DNA of 64,000 bases from Rubellimicrobium sp. CFH 75288. GTDB taxonomy: Bacteria; Pseudomonadota; Alphaproteobacteria; Rhodobacterales; Rhodobacteraceae. This document shows, piece after piece, positions 36,925 to 44,837 of the stretch; position 1 is the first letter of the stretch; every line of letters starts with the position of its first letter. The notes beneath the pieces are model-generated. The model was not told where the DNA came from. It saw only the letters and a program-made list of their open reading frames with translations, and made no database searches. The position numbers and the translations under genes were made by a program. The stretch lies in contig NZ_WYDP01000019.1 in NCBI RefSeq assembly GCF_009904055.1, forward strand, positions 1 to 64,000. Direction: 5' to 3'.

Positions 36925-37857
36925 ATGAGAAACGAACGCACCACCGAGGAGGTCGCGCACGGCATTCGGCGCCGGGTGTTCGAGCACTCCATGCGCAACA
37001 ACGGGGGCTATCTGAGCCAGGCCTGCTCGGCCGCCGAGCAGCTGGCCTTTCTCTACAACGAGGCGCTGCATCTGGGTCCGTCCACCCGGCCCCTGATCCC
37101 GCCGCCCTTTGCCGGCGTGCCCTCGGCCGACAACCCGGACTACCAGACGGGTGCGGGCTACAACGGCCCCTTTGCGCCCGAATACGACCGCCTGTTCATC
37201 GCGCCCGCCCATTATGCGCTGGTCGCCTATGCCTGCCTGATCGAGGTGGGGCGGATGGCACCCGAGGGCCTCGAGATGTTCAACAAGGACGGCTCCTCGG
37301 TCGAGATGATCGGGGCCGAGCACAGCCCCGGCATGGAGGTGCACAACGGCACGCTGGGCATCGGCCTGTCCACCGCCGCGGGGCTGGCCTGGGGGCGGGC
37401 ACGGCGCGGCGAGACGGGGCGCGTCTGCGTCTTCATGTCCGACGGAGAGGTGCAGGAGGGCCAGACCTGGGAGGCCGTGCAGGCCGCCGCCCACCACCGG
37501 ATCGACAACCTCTGGGCGCTGATGGACGTCAACCGCCAGCAATGCGACGGGGCGATGGACGACGTGATGGAGGTGCGCGACATCGCCGAGAAGTTCCGCG
37601 CCTTCGGGGCGGTGGTCGCGGAATGCGACGCGCATGACCTCGATGCGCTGCGCGAGGCGGCGGCCACGCCCCATCCGGGCCGGCCGCTGATCGTGCTCGC
37701 CCATTCCTCGCCCACGCAGGGGATGGAGTTCCTGCGCCGCCGCTTCCCGCGCCTCCACTACGTCCGCTTCAAGTCCGAGGAGGAGCGGCGCGAGATGAAC
37801 GAGGCGATCGCGGCCGAGCTGGGCATCCCGCCCGTCCCGCTGGAGGAGGCGCACTGA
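36925..37857 (+). CDS. transketolase, N-terminal (TPP-binding) subunit
   Basis: This 310-residue subunit corresponds to the thiamine-diphosphate domain of transketolase. Conserved parts are RNNGGYLSQACSAAEQLAFLY, APAHYALVAYA, HNGTLGIGLSTAAGLAWG and the TPP/Mg motif MSDGEVQEGQTWEAVQAAAH...DVNRQQCDG, where S172-D173-G174 replaces the usual G-D-G and N203 is the metal ligand. With the next gene it should form an alpha2-beta2 transketolase that moves a two-carbon or similar unit. It shares the split format with apulose-4-phosphate transketolase AptA/AptB. The acceptor and donor in this pathway are unknown. Confidence 0.9.
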   Translation: MRNERTTEEVAHGIRRRVFEHSMRNNGGYLSQACSAAEQLAFLYNEALHLGPSTRPLIPPPFAGVPSADNPDYQTGAGYNGPFAPEYDRLFIAPAHYALVAYACLIEVGRMAPEGLEMFNKDGSSVEMIGAEHSPGMEVHNGTLGIGLSTAAGLAWGRARRGETGRVCVFMSDGEVQEGQTWEAVQAAAHHRIDNLWALMDVNRQQCDGAMDDVMEVRDIAEKFRAFGAVVAECDAHDLDALREAAATPHPGRPLIVLAHSSPTQGMEFLRRRFPRLHYVRFKSEEERREMNEAIAAELGIPPVPLEEAH

Positions 37858-37858
37858 C

Positions 37859-38863
37859 ATGGCCGAGATCGTCAACCGCCCCTATGCGCGCGCCTTCGAG
37901 GAGTACGCGCTGCGCCACGACGACGTGCTCTGCCTGTCGGCGGACCTCACCTCCTCGTGCGAGATCGACGGGTTCCGAGACCGCCACCCCGAGCGGTTCC
38001 TGAGTCTCGGAATGGCCGAGCAGAACATGATGAGCTTCGCGGGCGGCCTCGGGATGGCGGGGTTTCGTCCGTTCCTCCATTCGTTCGGGGTGTTCCTCTA
38101 CCGGCGGCCCTATGACCAGCTCGTGGCCTCGGTCGCCTATCCGCGCCGGCGGGTGCGGCTGATGGGCTTCCTGCCGGGGGTGACGACACCGGGGGGGATG
38201 ACCCATCAGGCGATCGAGGACGTCGCCGTGATGCGCACGCTGCCCAACATGACCGTGCTCGAGGCCGGCGACGCCACGGAGGTCGAGAGCCTGGTCGAGG
38301 CGGCCGATTCGGTCGACGGGCCGGTCTATTGCCGGGTGCTGCGGGGCGCGGTGCCGCGCCTGTTCGACACGCCGCTGCGGGTGGGCCTCGTGCGGGAACT
38401 CTCGGAGGGGTCGGACGTGCTGGTGGTCACGGCCGGCATCACCACGGAGGAGGCGCTGCGCGCGCGCGCCGCGCTCGGCCGGGCCGGCGTCTCGGTGCGG
38501 CATCTGCACCTGACCACGCACAAGCCCTTCGACGCCGCCCGCATCGTCGAGCACGCCGCCAGCGTGCGCCGCGGCGTCGTCACGCTCGAGAACCACCTGA
38601 TCGCGGGCGGGATCGGCAGCCAGGTGGCCGAGGCCCTGGCCGAGGCAGGGCTGGCGCGGCGGCTCAGGCGGCTGGGGCTGCGCGACACCTACGCCCATGG
38701 CGGCTCGCGTCCCTATCTCATGCGCCATTACGGACTCGACGCGCTGGCGCTCGTGCGGGCGGTCGAGGAGCTGACGGGCGAGCGGACGGGCATCGGCGAG
38801 GAGGCGCTCGAGGCGGTTCGGATCGAGGCGGTCCATTCCGCCGTCAAGGCGGAGGCGCTGTGA
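37859..38863 (+). CDS. transketolase, C-terminal (pyrimidine-binding) subunit
   Basis: The 334-residue partner holds the PYR domain and the C-terminal domain of transketolase. The Glu that activates thiamine is E54 in LSLGMAEQNMMSFAGG. HQAIEDVAVMRTLPNMTVLEAGDATEV and VVTAGITTEEALRARAALGRAGVSVRHL are typical of the middle and C-terminal parts. It begins one base after the N-terminal subunit stop, and its stop overlaps the GTG of the RuBisCO-like gene, so all three are made from one message in fixed proportion. Confidence 0.9.
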   Translation: MAEIVNRPYARAFEEYALRHDDVLCLSADLTSSCEIDGFRDRHPERFLSLGMAEQNMMSFAGGLGMAGFRPFLHSFGVFLYRRPYDQLVASVAYPRRRVRLMGFLPGVTTPGGMTHQAIEDVAVMRTLPNMTVLEAGDATEVESLVEAADSVDGPVYCRVLRGAVPRLFDTPLRVGLVRELSEGSDVLVVTAGITTEEALRARAALGRAGVSVRHLHLTTHKPFDAARIVEHAASVRRGVVTLENHLIAGGIGSQVAEALAEAGLARRLRRLGLRDTYAHGGSRPYLMRHYGLDALALVRAVEELTGERTGIGEEALEAVRIEAVHSAVKAEAL

Positions 38864-39978
38864 GCCGGCTGCGCGTCACCTACCGTATCCGCGCCGGGGG
38901 CGAGGCCGAGGCACGCGCCCGCGCGGAGGGCATCGCCTACGAGCAGACCGTGGAGGTGCCGCCCGACGTGGTGCCGCCGGGTCGCATCCGCGACGAGATC
39001 GTGGGGCGCATCGAGGAAATGGGGCCCGACGGGGAGGGGGCCTGGCGCGCCGTCATCTCCTATCACCCCGATTCCTGCGGCGACGACATCGCGCAGCTCC
39101 TGAACGTGGTGTTCGGCAATTCCTCCATGCAGCGGGGCATCCGCGTCCTGGCCGTGGAGCCGGGCGAGACGCTGCGGGCGCGCCATCCGGGCGCGCGCTT
39201 CGGCATCGAGGGGGTGCGGCGCCTGACCGGTCGCCTGCGGGGCGGACTGATCGCCCCGGTGCTCAAGCCGCAGGGCCTGGACCCCGGGGCGCTGGCCGAG
39301 ATCGCCTGGCGCTGCGCGCTCGGGGGTGCGGACATCGTCAAGGAGGATCACGGCCTGGGCGACCTGCCCAGCGCCCCTTTCCGCGCGCGGGTGGAGGCGA
39401 TCTCGGCCGCGCTCGACCGGGCGGAGGCCGAGACGGGCCGGCGGCCGCTCTACTTCGCCACCCTGCCCGGGCCCTGGGAGCGGATCGAGGACAACATCGC
39501 CTTTGCCAAGGCGGCGGGCGCCACCGGGCTTCTGGTCATGCCGGGGCTGATGAGCTTCGCGTTGAGCGCGCGGATCGCGCGGGACGACCGGCTGGCCCTG
39601 CCCGTCATGGCGCATCCGAGCCTCACGGGGGGCTTTGTCACCGATCCCGCGGGAGGAATGGACCACGGCGTCATCTACGGCACGCTCCAGCGGCTGTCGG
39701 GCGCCGACATCTCGGTCTTTCCGAACGTGGGCGGGCGGTTCGGCTTCACCGCGGAGGAATGCCGGAGCATCGCCGCGGCCTGCCGCGACCCGGAGGGGCC
39801 GGGGCAGCCCATCCTGCCCTCGCCCGGCGGGGGGATGAGCGTGGATCGCGCGGGCGAGATGCGCGCGATGTACGGCGACGACGTGGTCTATCTGCTCGGC
39901 GGCAGCCTGCTGCGCGCCGGCGAGCGGATCGGCGAGGAGATCGCGCGCATGCGCGCGGCGCTGGACGCCGCCGGCTAG
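38860..39978 (+). CDS. RuBisCO-like protein (form IV)
   Basis: This 372-residue protein has the RuBisCO large-chain barrel but not carboxylase chemistry. The segment LKPQGLDP (K136-P-Q138) replaces KPK, and the carbamate region reads IVKEDHG (K161, D163, H164) in place of KDDE. H252 (MAHPSLTGGF) and the phosphate-binding SPGGGMS (321-327) and LLGGS (345-349) are kept. Loop 6 lacks the catalytic Lys (GADISVFPN). Form IV proteins include MTRu-1P isomerase of Rhodospirillum, the enolase MtnW and isoapionate decarboxylases (established). With MtnA and MtnK in the locus, isomerisation of a 5-modified ribulose 1-phosphate is the leading guess. GTG start overlaps the transketolase stop. Confidence 0.87.
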   Translation: MSRLRVTYRIRAGGEAEARARAEGIAYEQTVEVPPDVVPPGRIRDEIVGRIEEMGPDGEGAWRAVISYHPDSCGDDIAQLLNVVFGNSSMQRGIRVLAVEPGETLRARHPGARFGIEGVRRLTGRLRGGLIAPVLKPQGLDPGALAEIAWRCALGGADIVKEDHGLGDLPSAPFRARVEAISAALDRAEAETGRRPLYFATLPGPWERIEDNIAFAKAAGATGLLVMPGLMSFALSARIARDDRLALPVMAHPSLTGGFVTDPAGGMDHGVIYGTLQRLSGADISVFPNVGGRFGFTAEECRSIAAACRDPEGPGQPILPSPGGGMSVDRAGEMRAMYGDDVVYLLGGSLLRAGERIGEEIARMRAALDAAG

Positions 39979-40190
39979 GGCCGTGCGGGCGAGGGATCAG
40001 GGGCACCCGCCGGGCGCGGGGGCCTTTGGCATGTGCTTTTTCCCTTTTTGGTCAACACTTTGTGCGATAAACATCTTGACAGGCGCGGCCTTCGTGCGGA
40101 AGCCTTCCCTGAGGTCACGGCCCCGGCACAAGGGGCGGGCCCCGGCGCCCAGCGGCCGGACAGTCTGGGATCTTCAGGGAGGACCACGCC
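39979..40190 (+). promoter_or_regulatory. 212-bp leader of system C with A+T-rich regulatory patch
   Basis: No gene lies here. An unusually A+T-rich stretch (40025-40082) holds GTCAA (40051-40055) and TTGAC (40076-40080) as inverted half-sites 20 bp apart, plus GATAAA at 40066-40071 and TTGACA at 40076-40081. No promoter with standard spacing stands out. The region probably holds promoter and operator of system C and may also share regulator sites with system B (the TTGAC and GTCAA half-sites are the same, in opposite order). Confidence 0.45.
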
Positions 40191-41675
40191 TTGACGCGCT
40201 CGATCATCCGGCCGGCGAAGCCCGGCCTCGTTTTGCCCCGCCGCCGCCTGCTGCAGGGCGCGGCGGCCTTCGGCGCCGCCACGCTGGGGGCGCCCTTCGT
40301 CAACCGCCTCCAGGCGCAGGAGGCCCATCCGCTGGCCGGACAGTCGATCCAGATGAGCATCCTCGGGATCGCGGGCTGGCTGCCCTCCTCGCTGGGGGTG
40401 CAGATGTCGCCGCTCTTTGCCGACTATGCCAAGGAGCAGTACGGCTACGACGTGAGCTTCACCTTCGCCGAGGCGCCCTTCGCCGACCTGTTCCAGAAGG
40501 CGGCCACCTCGCTGGCCACGCGCAGCCAGGAATACAACATCATCATCTCGGACAGCCAGTGGCTGGGGGCGCTCGCGCAGCCGGGCTGGATCGTCCAGCT
40601 CAACGACATCATCGCGCAGAACCCCGAACTCGACATCGAGTGGTATTCGGACATCGTGGTGGACACCTACATGCGCTACCCCGACGGGTCCGACCAGCTC
40701 TGGGGCCTGCCGCAGGAGGGCGACACGATCGCGCTCTTCCTGCGCCAGGACATGTTGGACGATCCCGCCGAGCAGGAGGCCTTCCAGGCCGCGCACGGGA
40801 TGCCGCTGCCGCGCACCTTCGAAGATTACGAGAACCTCACCATGGCCGAATTCGAGAAGGTCGCGGCCCATTTCAACCGGCCCGACCAGAACCTGTACGG
40901 CACGGCCATGCAGTACAGCCGGGTCTACGACTTCGTGTCCTGCTACCTCTACCCGTTCATGTGGTCGCAAGGCGGCGACATCTGGAACCCGGAGACGGGC
41001 GAGGTCGTGGGCATCCTCAACAGCGACATCAACGCCCGCGCCATGGAGCAGATGCGCGACTGGCTGCGCTACCAGCCGCCCGGCGCGACCAATTTCGGTA
41101 TTGCCGAGATCATCGACGTGTTCACGCAGGGCCGCGTCTTCTCGAGCTTCCAGTGGGCGGCGGTGGGCCTGTCCATGATCACCCCGGAACTCGAGGGCAA
41201 GGTGCTGGTCGCGCCGCCGCCCAAGCACGGCGAGGGCGAAGCCGCGCGGCGCGTCTACACGATGGGCGGCCAGCCCTGGGTGCTCAACGCCTACAACGAC
41301 GACGCGCACATGCGGGTGGCGATCGACTTCCTCAAGTGGTGGTACAAGCCCGAGACCGCGCTCGAATTCGCGCGGCGCGGCGGCAACCCGGCCGATGCGG
41401 CGACGCTCAACGATCCGGGCTTCGACGCCATCAACCCGTGGAACCGCGCCTACAAGTACATGCTGACCGAGGGGCGGTCGCGCGACTTCTGGCACCATCC
41501 CAAATACGCCGAGATGCTGGCCGTCCAGCAGGAGGGCTTCTCGGCCTTCATGACGGGCCAGAGCGACGACGCGATGGGCGTTCTCGACTACATCGCCTGC
41601 GCCCAGCAGCAGATCCTGGCCGATGTGGGCGACGCCCCCGAGGTGCCGTCCATGTGCTACGGCACGAGCCTGTGA
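40191..41675 (+). CDS. Tat-exported sugar/polyol-binding protein of ABC system C (TTG start)
   Basis: The 494-residue receptor starts at a TTG (40191) with AGGGAGGA eight bases upstream; no ATG gives a complete signal. The signal is twin-arginine like (LPRRRLLQGAAAFGAATLG), with cleavage expected near RLQAQEA at about 43. The mature part has family 1 features: PDGSDQLWGLPQEGDTIALFLRQDML, YLYPFMWSQGGDIWNPETGEVVGI and WVLNAYNDDAHMRVAIDFLKWW. It resembles receptors of glycerol- or polyol-type importers more than MalE, but no ligand can be named. A perfect hairpin follows its stop. Confidence 0.88.
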   Translation: MTRSIIRPAKPGLVLPRRRLLQGAAAFGAATLGAPFVNRLQAQEAHPLAGQSIQMSILGIAGWLPSSLGVQMSPLFADYAKEQYGYDVSFTFAEAPFADLFQKAATSLATRSQEYNIIISDSQWLGALAQPGWIVQLNDIIAQNPELDIEWYSDIVVDTYMRYPDGSDQLWGLPQEGDTIALFLRQDMLDDPAEQEAFQAAHGMPLPRTFEDYENLTMAEFEKVAAHFNRPDQNLYGTAMQYSRVYDFVSCYLYPFMWSQGGDIWNPETGEVVGILNSDINARAMEQMRDWLRYQPPGATNFGIAEIIDVFTQGRVFSSFQWAAVGLSMITPELEGKVLVAPPPKHGEGEAARRVYTMGGQPWVLNAYNDDAHMRVAIDFLKWWYKPETALEFARRGGNPADAATLNDPGFDAINPWNRAYKYMLTEGRSRDFWHHPKYAEMLAVQQEGFSAFMTGQSDDAMGVLDYIACAQQQILADVGDAPEVPSMCYGTSL

Positions 41676-41682
41676 CGCTTCT

Positions 41683-41706
41683 GCCCCGCGGGTCCGCCCG
41701 CGGGGC
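41683..41706 (+). terminator. attenuating hairpin after binding-protein gene (system C)
   Basis: GCCCCGCGGG-TCCG-CCCGCGGGGC is a perfect 10-bp stem with a 4-base loop starting 8 bases after the stop codon, followed by TTCCTGT. It probably separates high expression of the receptor from lower expression of the membrane and ATPase genes. Confidence 0.65.
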
Positions 41707-41729
41707 TTCCTGTCCAGACGGTGCGATCC

Positions 41730-42659
41730 ATGGCCGCCCTTGCCGACACCGCCGCCCTGCCACCGCCGCGCCGCCGCGCGGACAGCCATCGCGGCCTCGT
41801 CTTCGTGCTGCTCGCGCCGGTGCTGGCGTTCTTCGTGGTGTTCAACACCATCCCGCTCCTGTGGCTGCTGGGGCTGTCGTTTCACAGCTTCTCGCTCACC
41901 AGCGGGCAGCCGCCCGAATTCGTGGGGTTCCGCAACTACGTCCAGCTCTGGATGGGGCGGAACAACTTCTGGGGGGACCTGCAGCGGACTTTCACCTTCG
42001 TGGGGGTGGGGGTGACGATCCAGACGCTGCTGGGGGTAGGGCTGGGACTCCTGTTCTGGGGGTCGCGCACGATGCCGGGGCGCCGGCTGGCGCTGACGCT
42101 GCTCTTTGCGCCCATGGTGCTCACGCCGGTGGCGACGGGGACCTTCTTCCGCTTCATCTATGATCCGAACTTCGGCGCGCTGAACCAGATCCTCCTCGGG
42201 CTCGGCCTGCCGATGGTGGACTTTCTCGGCAACCCGCGCACGGCCTTCTGGGCGGTGCTCGCGGTCGATTGCTGGATGTGGACGCCGTTCATGATCCTGA
42301 TGACGCTGGCTGCCCTCGGATCGGTCCCCAGGGCCGAGCTGGAAGCGGCGGAGATCGACCGGCTGCCCTTCCGCAAGCGCTTCACGCTGGTGATCCTGCA
42401 CCACGGCAAGTTCATCCTGATGCTGGGCATCCTCCTGCGCACCATCGACAGCTTCAAGACGCTGGACCTCATCATCCCCATGACCAAGGGAGGGCCCGGC
42501 CAGCAGACGCGCCTCGTGGCGGTCGAGCTGAACAAGCAGGCCTTCGAGAGCTTCAACATGGGCTTCTCGTCGGCCTACGCGGTCTATCTGCTGCTCGTCT
42601 CCATCGCCATGACGTCGATCTTCATCTTCGTGCTGAACCTGCGGCGGAGGCGGGGATGA
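41730..42659 (+). CDS. ABC transporter permease, MalF type (system C)
   Basis: This 309-residue permease has six spans and the family segments LAPVLAFFVVFNTIPLLWLLGLSF, FAPMVLTPVATGTFFRFIYDPNFG and DSFKTLDLIIPMTKGGPGQQT. The EAA loop is RAELEAAEIDRLPFRKRFTLVILHH, where the usual invariant Gly is Arg-Leu-Pro (DRLP for DGAS), a notable change in the ATPase contact. I chose the ATG at 41730; a GTG three codons upstream is possible. Confidence 0.9.
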   Translation: MAALADTAALPPPRRRADSHRGLVFVLLAPVLAFFVVFNTIPLLWLLGLSFHSFSLTSGQPPEFVGFRNYVQLWMGRNNFWGDLQRTFTFVGVGVTIQTLLGVGLGLLFWGSRTMPGRRLALTLLFAPMVLTPVATGTFFRFIYDPNFGALNQILLGLGLPMVDFLGNPRTAFWAVLAVDCWMWTPFMILMTLAALGSVPRAELEAAEIDRLPFRKRFTLVILHHGKFILMLGILLRTIDSFKTLDLIIPMTKGGPGQQTRLVAVELNKQAFESFNMGFSSAYAVYLLLVSIAMTSIFIFVLNLRRRRG

Positions 42660-43483
42660 GCTGGAGACGCAGCCTCTATCACACGCTGCTCTGGGCGGTC
42701 GCGCTCCTGTGGTTCGCGCCGGTGGCCTGGATCATCCTGTCGGCCTTCAAGACGCGCGAGGACATCCTGGCCACGCCGCCCAAGCTGATCTTCACGCCGA
42801 CGCTGCAGAACTTCGTGGACCTGTTCAACCGCAACACCTCCTTCACGACGCAGTTCCTGAACTCGATCGTGCTGTCGGTCACCTCGGTCGTGATCGCGGT
42901 CGCGGTGTCGTTCCTCGCGGCCTATGCCTTCTCGCGCTTCAAGCCGCGCGGCACCAACTTCCTGATGTTCCTGCTTCTGTCGGTGCGGATGCTGCCGGGG
43001 CCGGCGGTGATCCTGCCCATCTTCCTGATGTACGCGGCCTTCGGCTGGAAGGACAGCCACGTGGCGCTGGTGCTGTTCTACGCCATGTTCTCCATCCCCT
43101 TCTCGGTCTGGATCCTCAAGGGCTTCCTCGACGGGGTGTCGATCCGCTACGACGAGACGGGGCGCGTGAACGGCGGCTCTTGGGCGCATGTGATCTTTCG
43201 GGTGGTGCTGCCGCAGGTGAAGCCGGGGCTGATCGCGGCCTTCATCTTCAACCTGATCTTCGTCTGGAACGAATTCCTGTTCAACTTCGTGATCGGGGGC
43301 GTGCGGACGCAGAACATCCCCTACGCGCTCGCGGTCGGGACCTATTCGGACGGCGGCCTCAACTGGACCTTTATCGCCGCGCTGACCACGATCTATCTGG
43401 TGCCCCCGGTGCTCGCCATCTACGCCTTCCAGAAATACCTGCTCGTCGGCATGACCTTCGGCACCGTCAGGGGCGAGGTGTGA
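42656..43483 (+). CDS. ABC transporter permease, MalG type (system C)
   Basis: The 275-residue second permease overlaps the first by ATGA. It has six spans, LWFAPVAWIILSAFKTREDIL near the N-terminus, ILKGFLDGVSIRYDETGRVNGGSWAHVIFRVVLPQVKPG as the EAA loop, and WNEFLFNFVIGG later. In the loop the EAA is DET and the Gly is within NGGS, again a deviation from the maltose-type sequence, matching the unusual ATPase pair downstream. Confidence 0.9.
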   Translation: MSWRRSLYHTLLWAVALLWFAPVAWIILSAFKTREDILATPPKLIFTPTLQNFVDLFNRNTSFTTQFLNSIVLSVTSVVIAVAVSFLAAYAFSRFKPRGTNFLMFLLLSVRMLPGPAVILPIFLMYAAFGWKDSHVALVLFYAMFSIPFSVWILKGFLDGVSIRYDETGRVNGGSWAHVIFRVVLPQVKPGLIAAFIFNLIFVWNEFLFNFVIGGVRTQNIPYALAVGTYSDGGLNWTFIAALTTIYLVPPVLAIYAFQKYLLVGMTFGTVRGEV

Positions 43484-43764
43484 TGCGCCGCCTGTCCTTT
43501 CCCGAACGCGCCGAGCGGGTGCTGATCGCGGCGCTGCTGCTGGCGATCCTGCTGATCGCCCAGCCCTGGGACATCCGGGTGTTCCGGGCGGGGCTGATCC
43601 TGCTCGTGGCGGCGACGCTGCTGCAGATCGCGGTGGGCAACCTGCCCAAGGACGCCTCGACGGGGCGGAGCCTCGCCCTCATCGGGCTCATCCTCGGGAT
43701 CGTGGCGGCGGTGTTCGGGATCGGCATCCTGCTCACGCCGTTCCTCAGCGGGCTGGGGCGCTAG
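43483..43764 (+). CDS. small membrane protein embedded in ABC operon C
   Basis: This 93-residue protein is unlike any family I can name. It has a basic N-terminus (MRRLSFPERAERV), then three hydrophobic segments at about 13-27, 33-51 and 62-88 with a short polar loop (NLPKDASTGRS) between the second and third. Its ATG overlaps the stop of the MalG-type gene, and the next ATPase starts two bases after its stop, so it is made together with the transporter and is probably an accessory subunit. Glycerol ABC operons of rhizobia carry a small DUF2160 membrane protein in a similar place, but the sequence here does not look like it. Confidence 0.8.
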   Translation: MRRLSFPERAERVLIAALLLAILLIAQPWDIRVFRAGLILLVAATLLQIAVGNLPKDASTGRSLALIGLILGIVAAVFGIGILLTPFLSGLGR

Positions 43765-43766
43765 CG

Positions 43767-44837
43767 ATGGCCGAGGTGGTCTTCGACGGCGTCTGCCGCC
43801 GCTACGGCGCGACCCTTGCGCTCGACCGGGTGTCGCTGACCGCGCCGGACCGGATGTTCACCGTGCTGTGCGGCCCGCCGGGCTGCGGCAAGTCGGTGCT
43901 GCTGCGCCTCCTCGTGGGGCTCGAGACGCCCGATGCGGGACGGGTGCTGATCGATGGGCAGGACGTGACCGACATGCCGCCCGCCCGCCGCCCCGTGGGC
44001 TACGTGCCCCAGAGCTTCGCGCTCTATCCGCATCTGAGCGTCCGCGACAACATCGCCTATCCGCTGCGGCTGGCCCGCGCGCCGGCCGCGCGCATCCGCG
44101 AGCAGGTCGCCCGCGTGGCCGAATTGCTGTCGATCGGCCACCTGCTCGACAAGACGCCCGACACGCTCTCGGGCGGCGAGAAGCAGCGCGTGGCGGTGGC
44201 GCGGGGCCTCTCGCGCGAGGCGCGGGTCTTCGTGCTCGACGATCCGCTCGTGGGCCTCGACTACAAGCTGCGCGAACGGCTGATGGCCGACCTCAAGACG
44301 CTGGGCGCGGAACTGGGGGCGACCTTTCTCTATGCCGCCTCCGACCCGCTCGAGACGCTGACCATGGCGCAGCGGCTGGCGGTGCTCGAGGGGGGGCGCC
44401 TCGTGCAGGCGGGCCCCGTGGAGGAGGTCTATGCCGAGCCCGCGGCCGAGGCAGCCCTGCGTCTGGTGGGCTTTCCGCGCGCCAACCTGCTGGCCGGCCG
44501 CCGGCGCGAGGGGGTGGTGGAGGCGGGGCCGCTGCGCTTTGCCGCCGGGGGACCGGACGGCGAGGTGCTGGTCGGCCTGCGCCCCGAGGCCGCGGGCCCG
44601 CCGGGCCGCGGCGTGGCGGGCGAGGGGGTCGTCACCCTGGTCGAGGATCTGGGCGCGGAACTCGTGGTCTATCTCGACTGCGCGGGCGAGGCCCTGACTC
44701 TGGTGCGGCTGGCCGAGGAGGGGGCGCCGGCGATCGGCACCACCTTCCGCTTCGGGGTCGATCCGGCGGACCTGATGCTGTTCGACCGCGCCACGGGCCT
44801 GGCGCTGGGCCGGGCGCGGGGGCGGGAGGCGGCCTGA
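43767..44837 (+). CDS. ABC ATPase 1 of system C, degenerate Walker B and H-loop
   Basis: This 356-residue MalK-like subunit has Walker A GPPGCGKS (36-43), Q82 in YVPQSF, and an intact signature LSGGEKQR (134-141). The Walker B is VFVLDDP with D159 where the catalytic Glu should be, and the H-loop reads LYAASDPLE with S192 in place of the switch His. The C-terminal 120 residues are a TOBE-like domain. It should bind ATP but hydrolyse it poorly by its own site, while lending a good signature to its partner, ATPase 2, encoded immediately downstream with a one-base overlap of stop and start. Confidence 0.9.
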   Translation: MAEVVFDGVCRRYGATLALDRVSLTAPDRMFTVLCGPPGCGKSVLLRLLVGLETPDAGRVLIDGQDVTDMPPARRPVGYVPQSFALYPHLSVRDNIAYPLRLARAPAARIREQVARVAELLSIGHLLDKTPDTLSGGEKQRVAVARGLSREARVFVLDDPLVGLDYKLRERLMADLKTLGAELGATFLYAASDPLETLTMAQRLAVLEGGRLVQAGPVEEVYAEPAAEAALRLVGFPRANLLAGRRREGVVEAGPLRFAAGGPDGEVLVGLRPEAAGPPGRGVAGEGVVTLVEDLGAELVVYLDCAGEALTLVRLAEEGAPAIGTTFRFGVDPADLMLFDRATGLALGRARGREAA

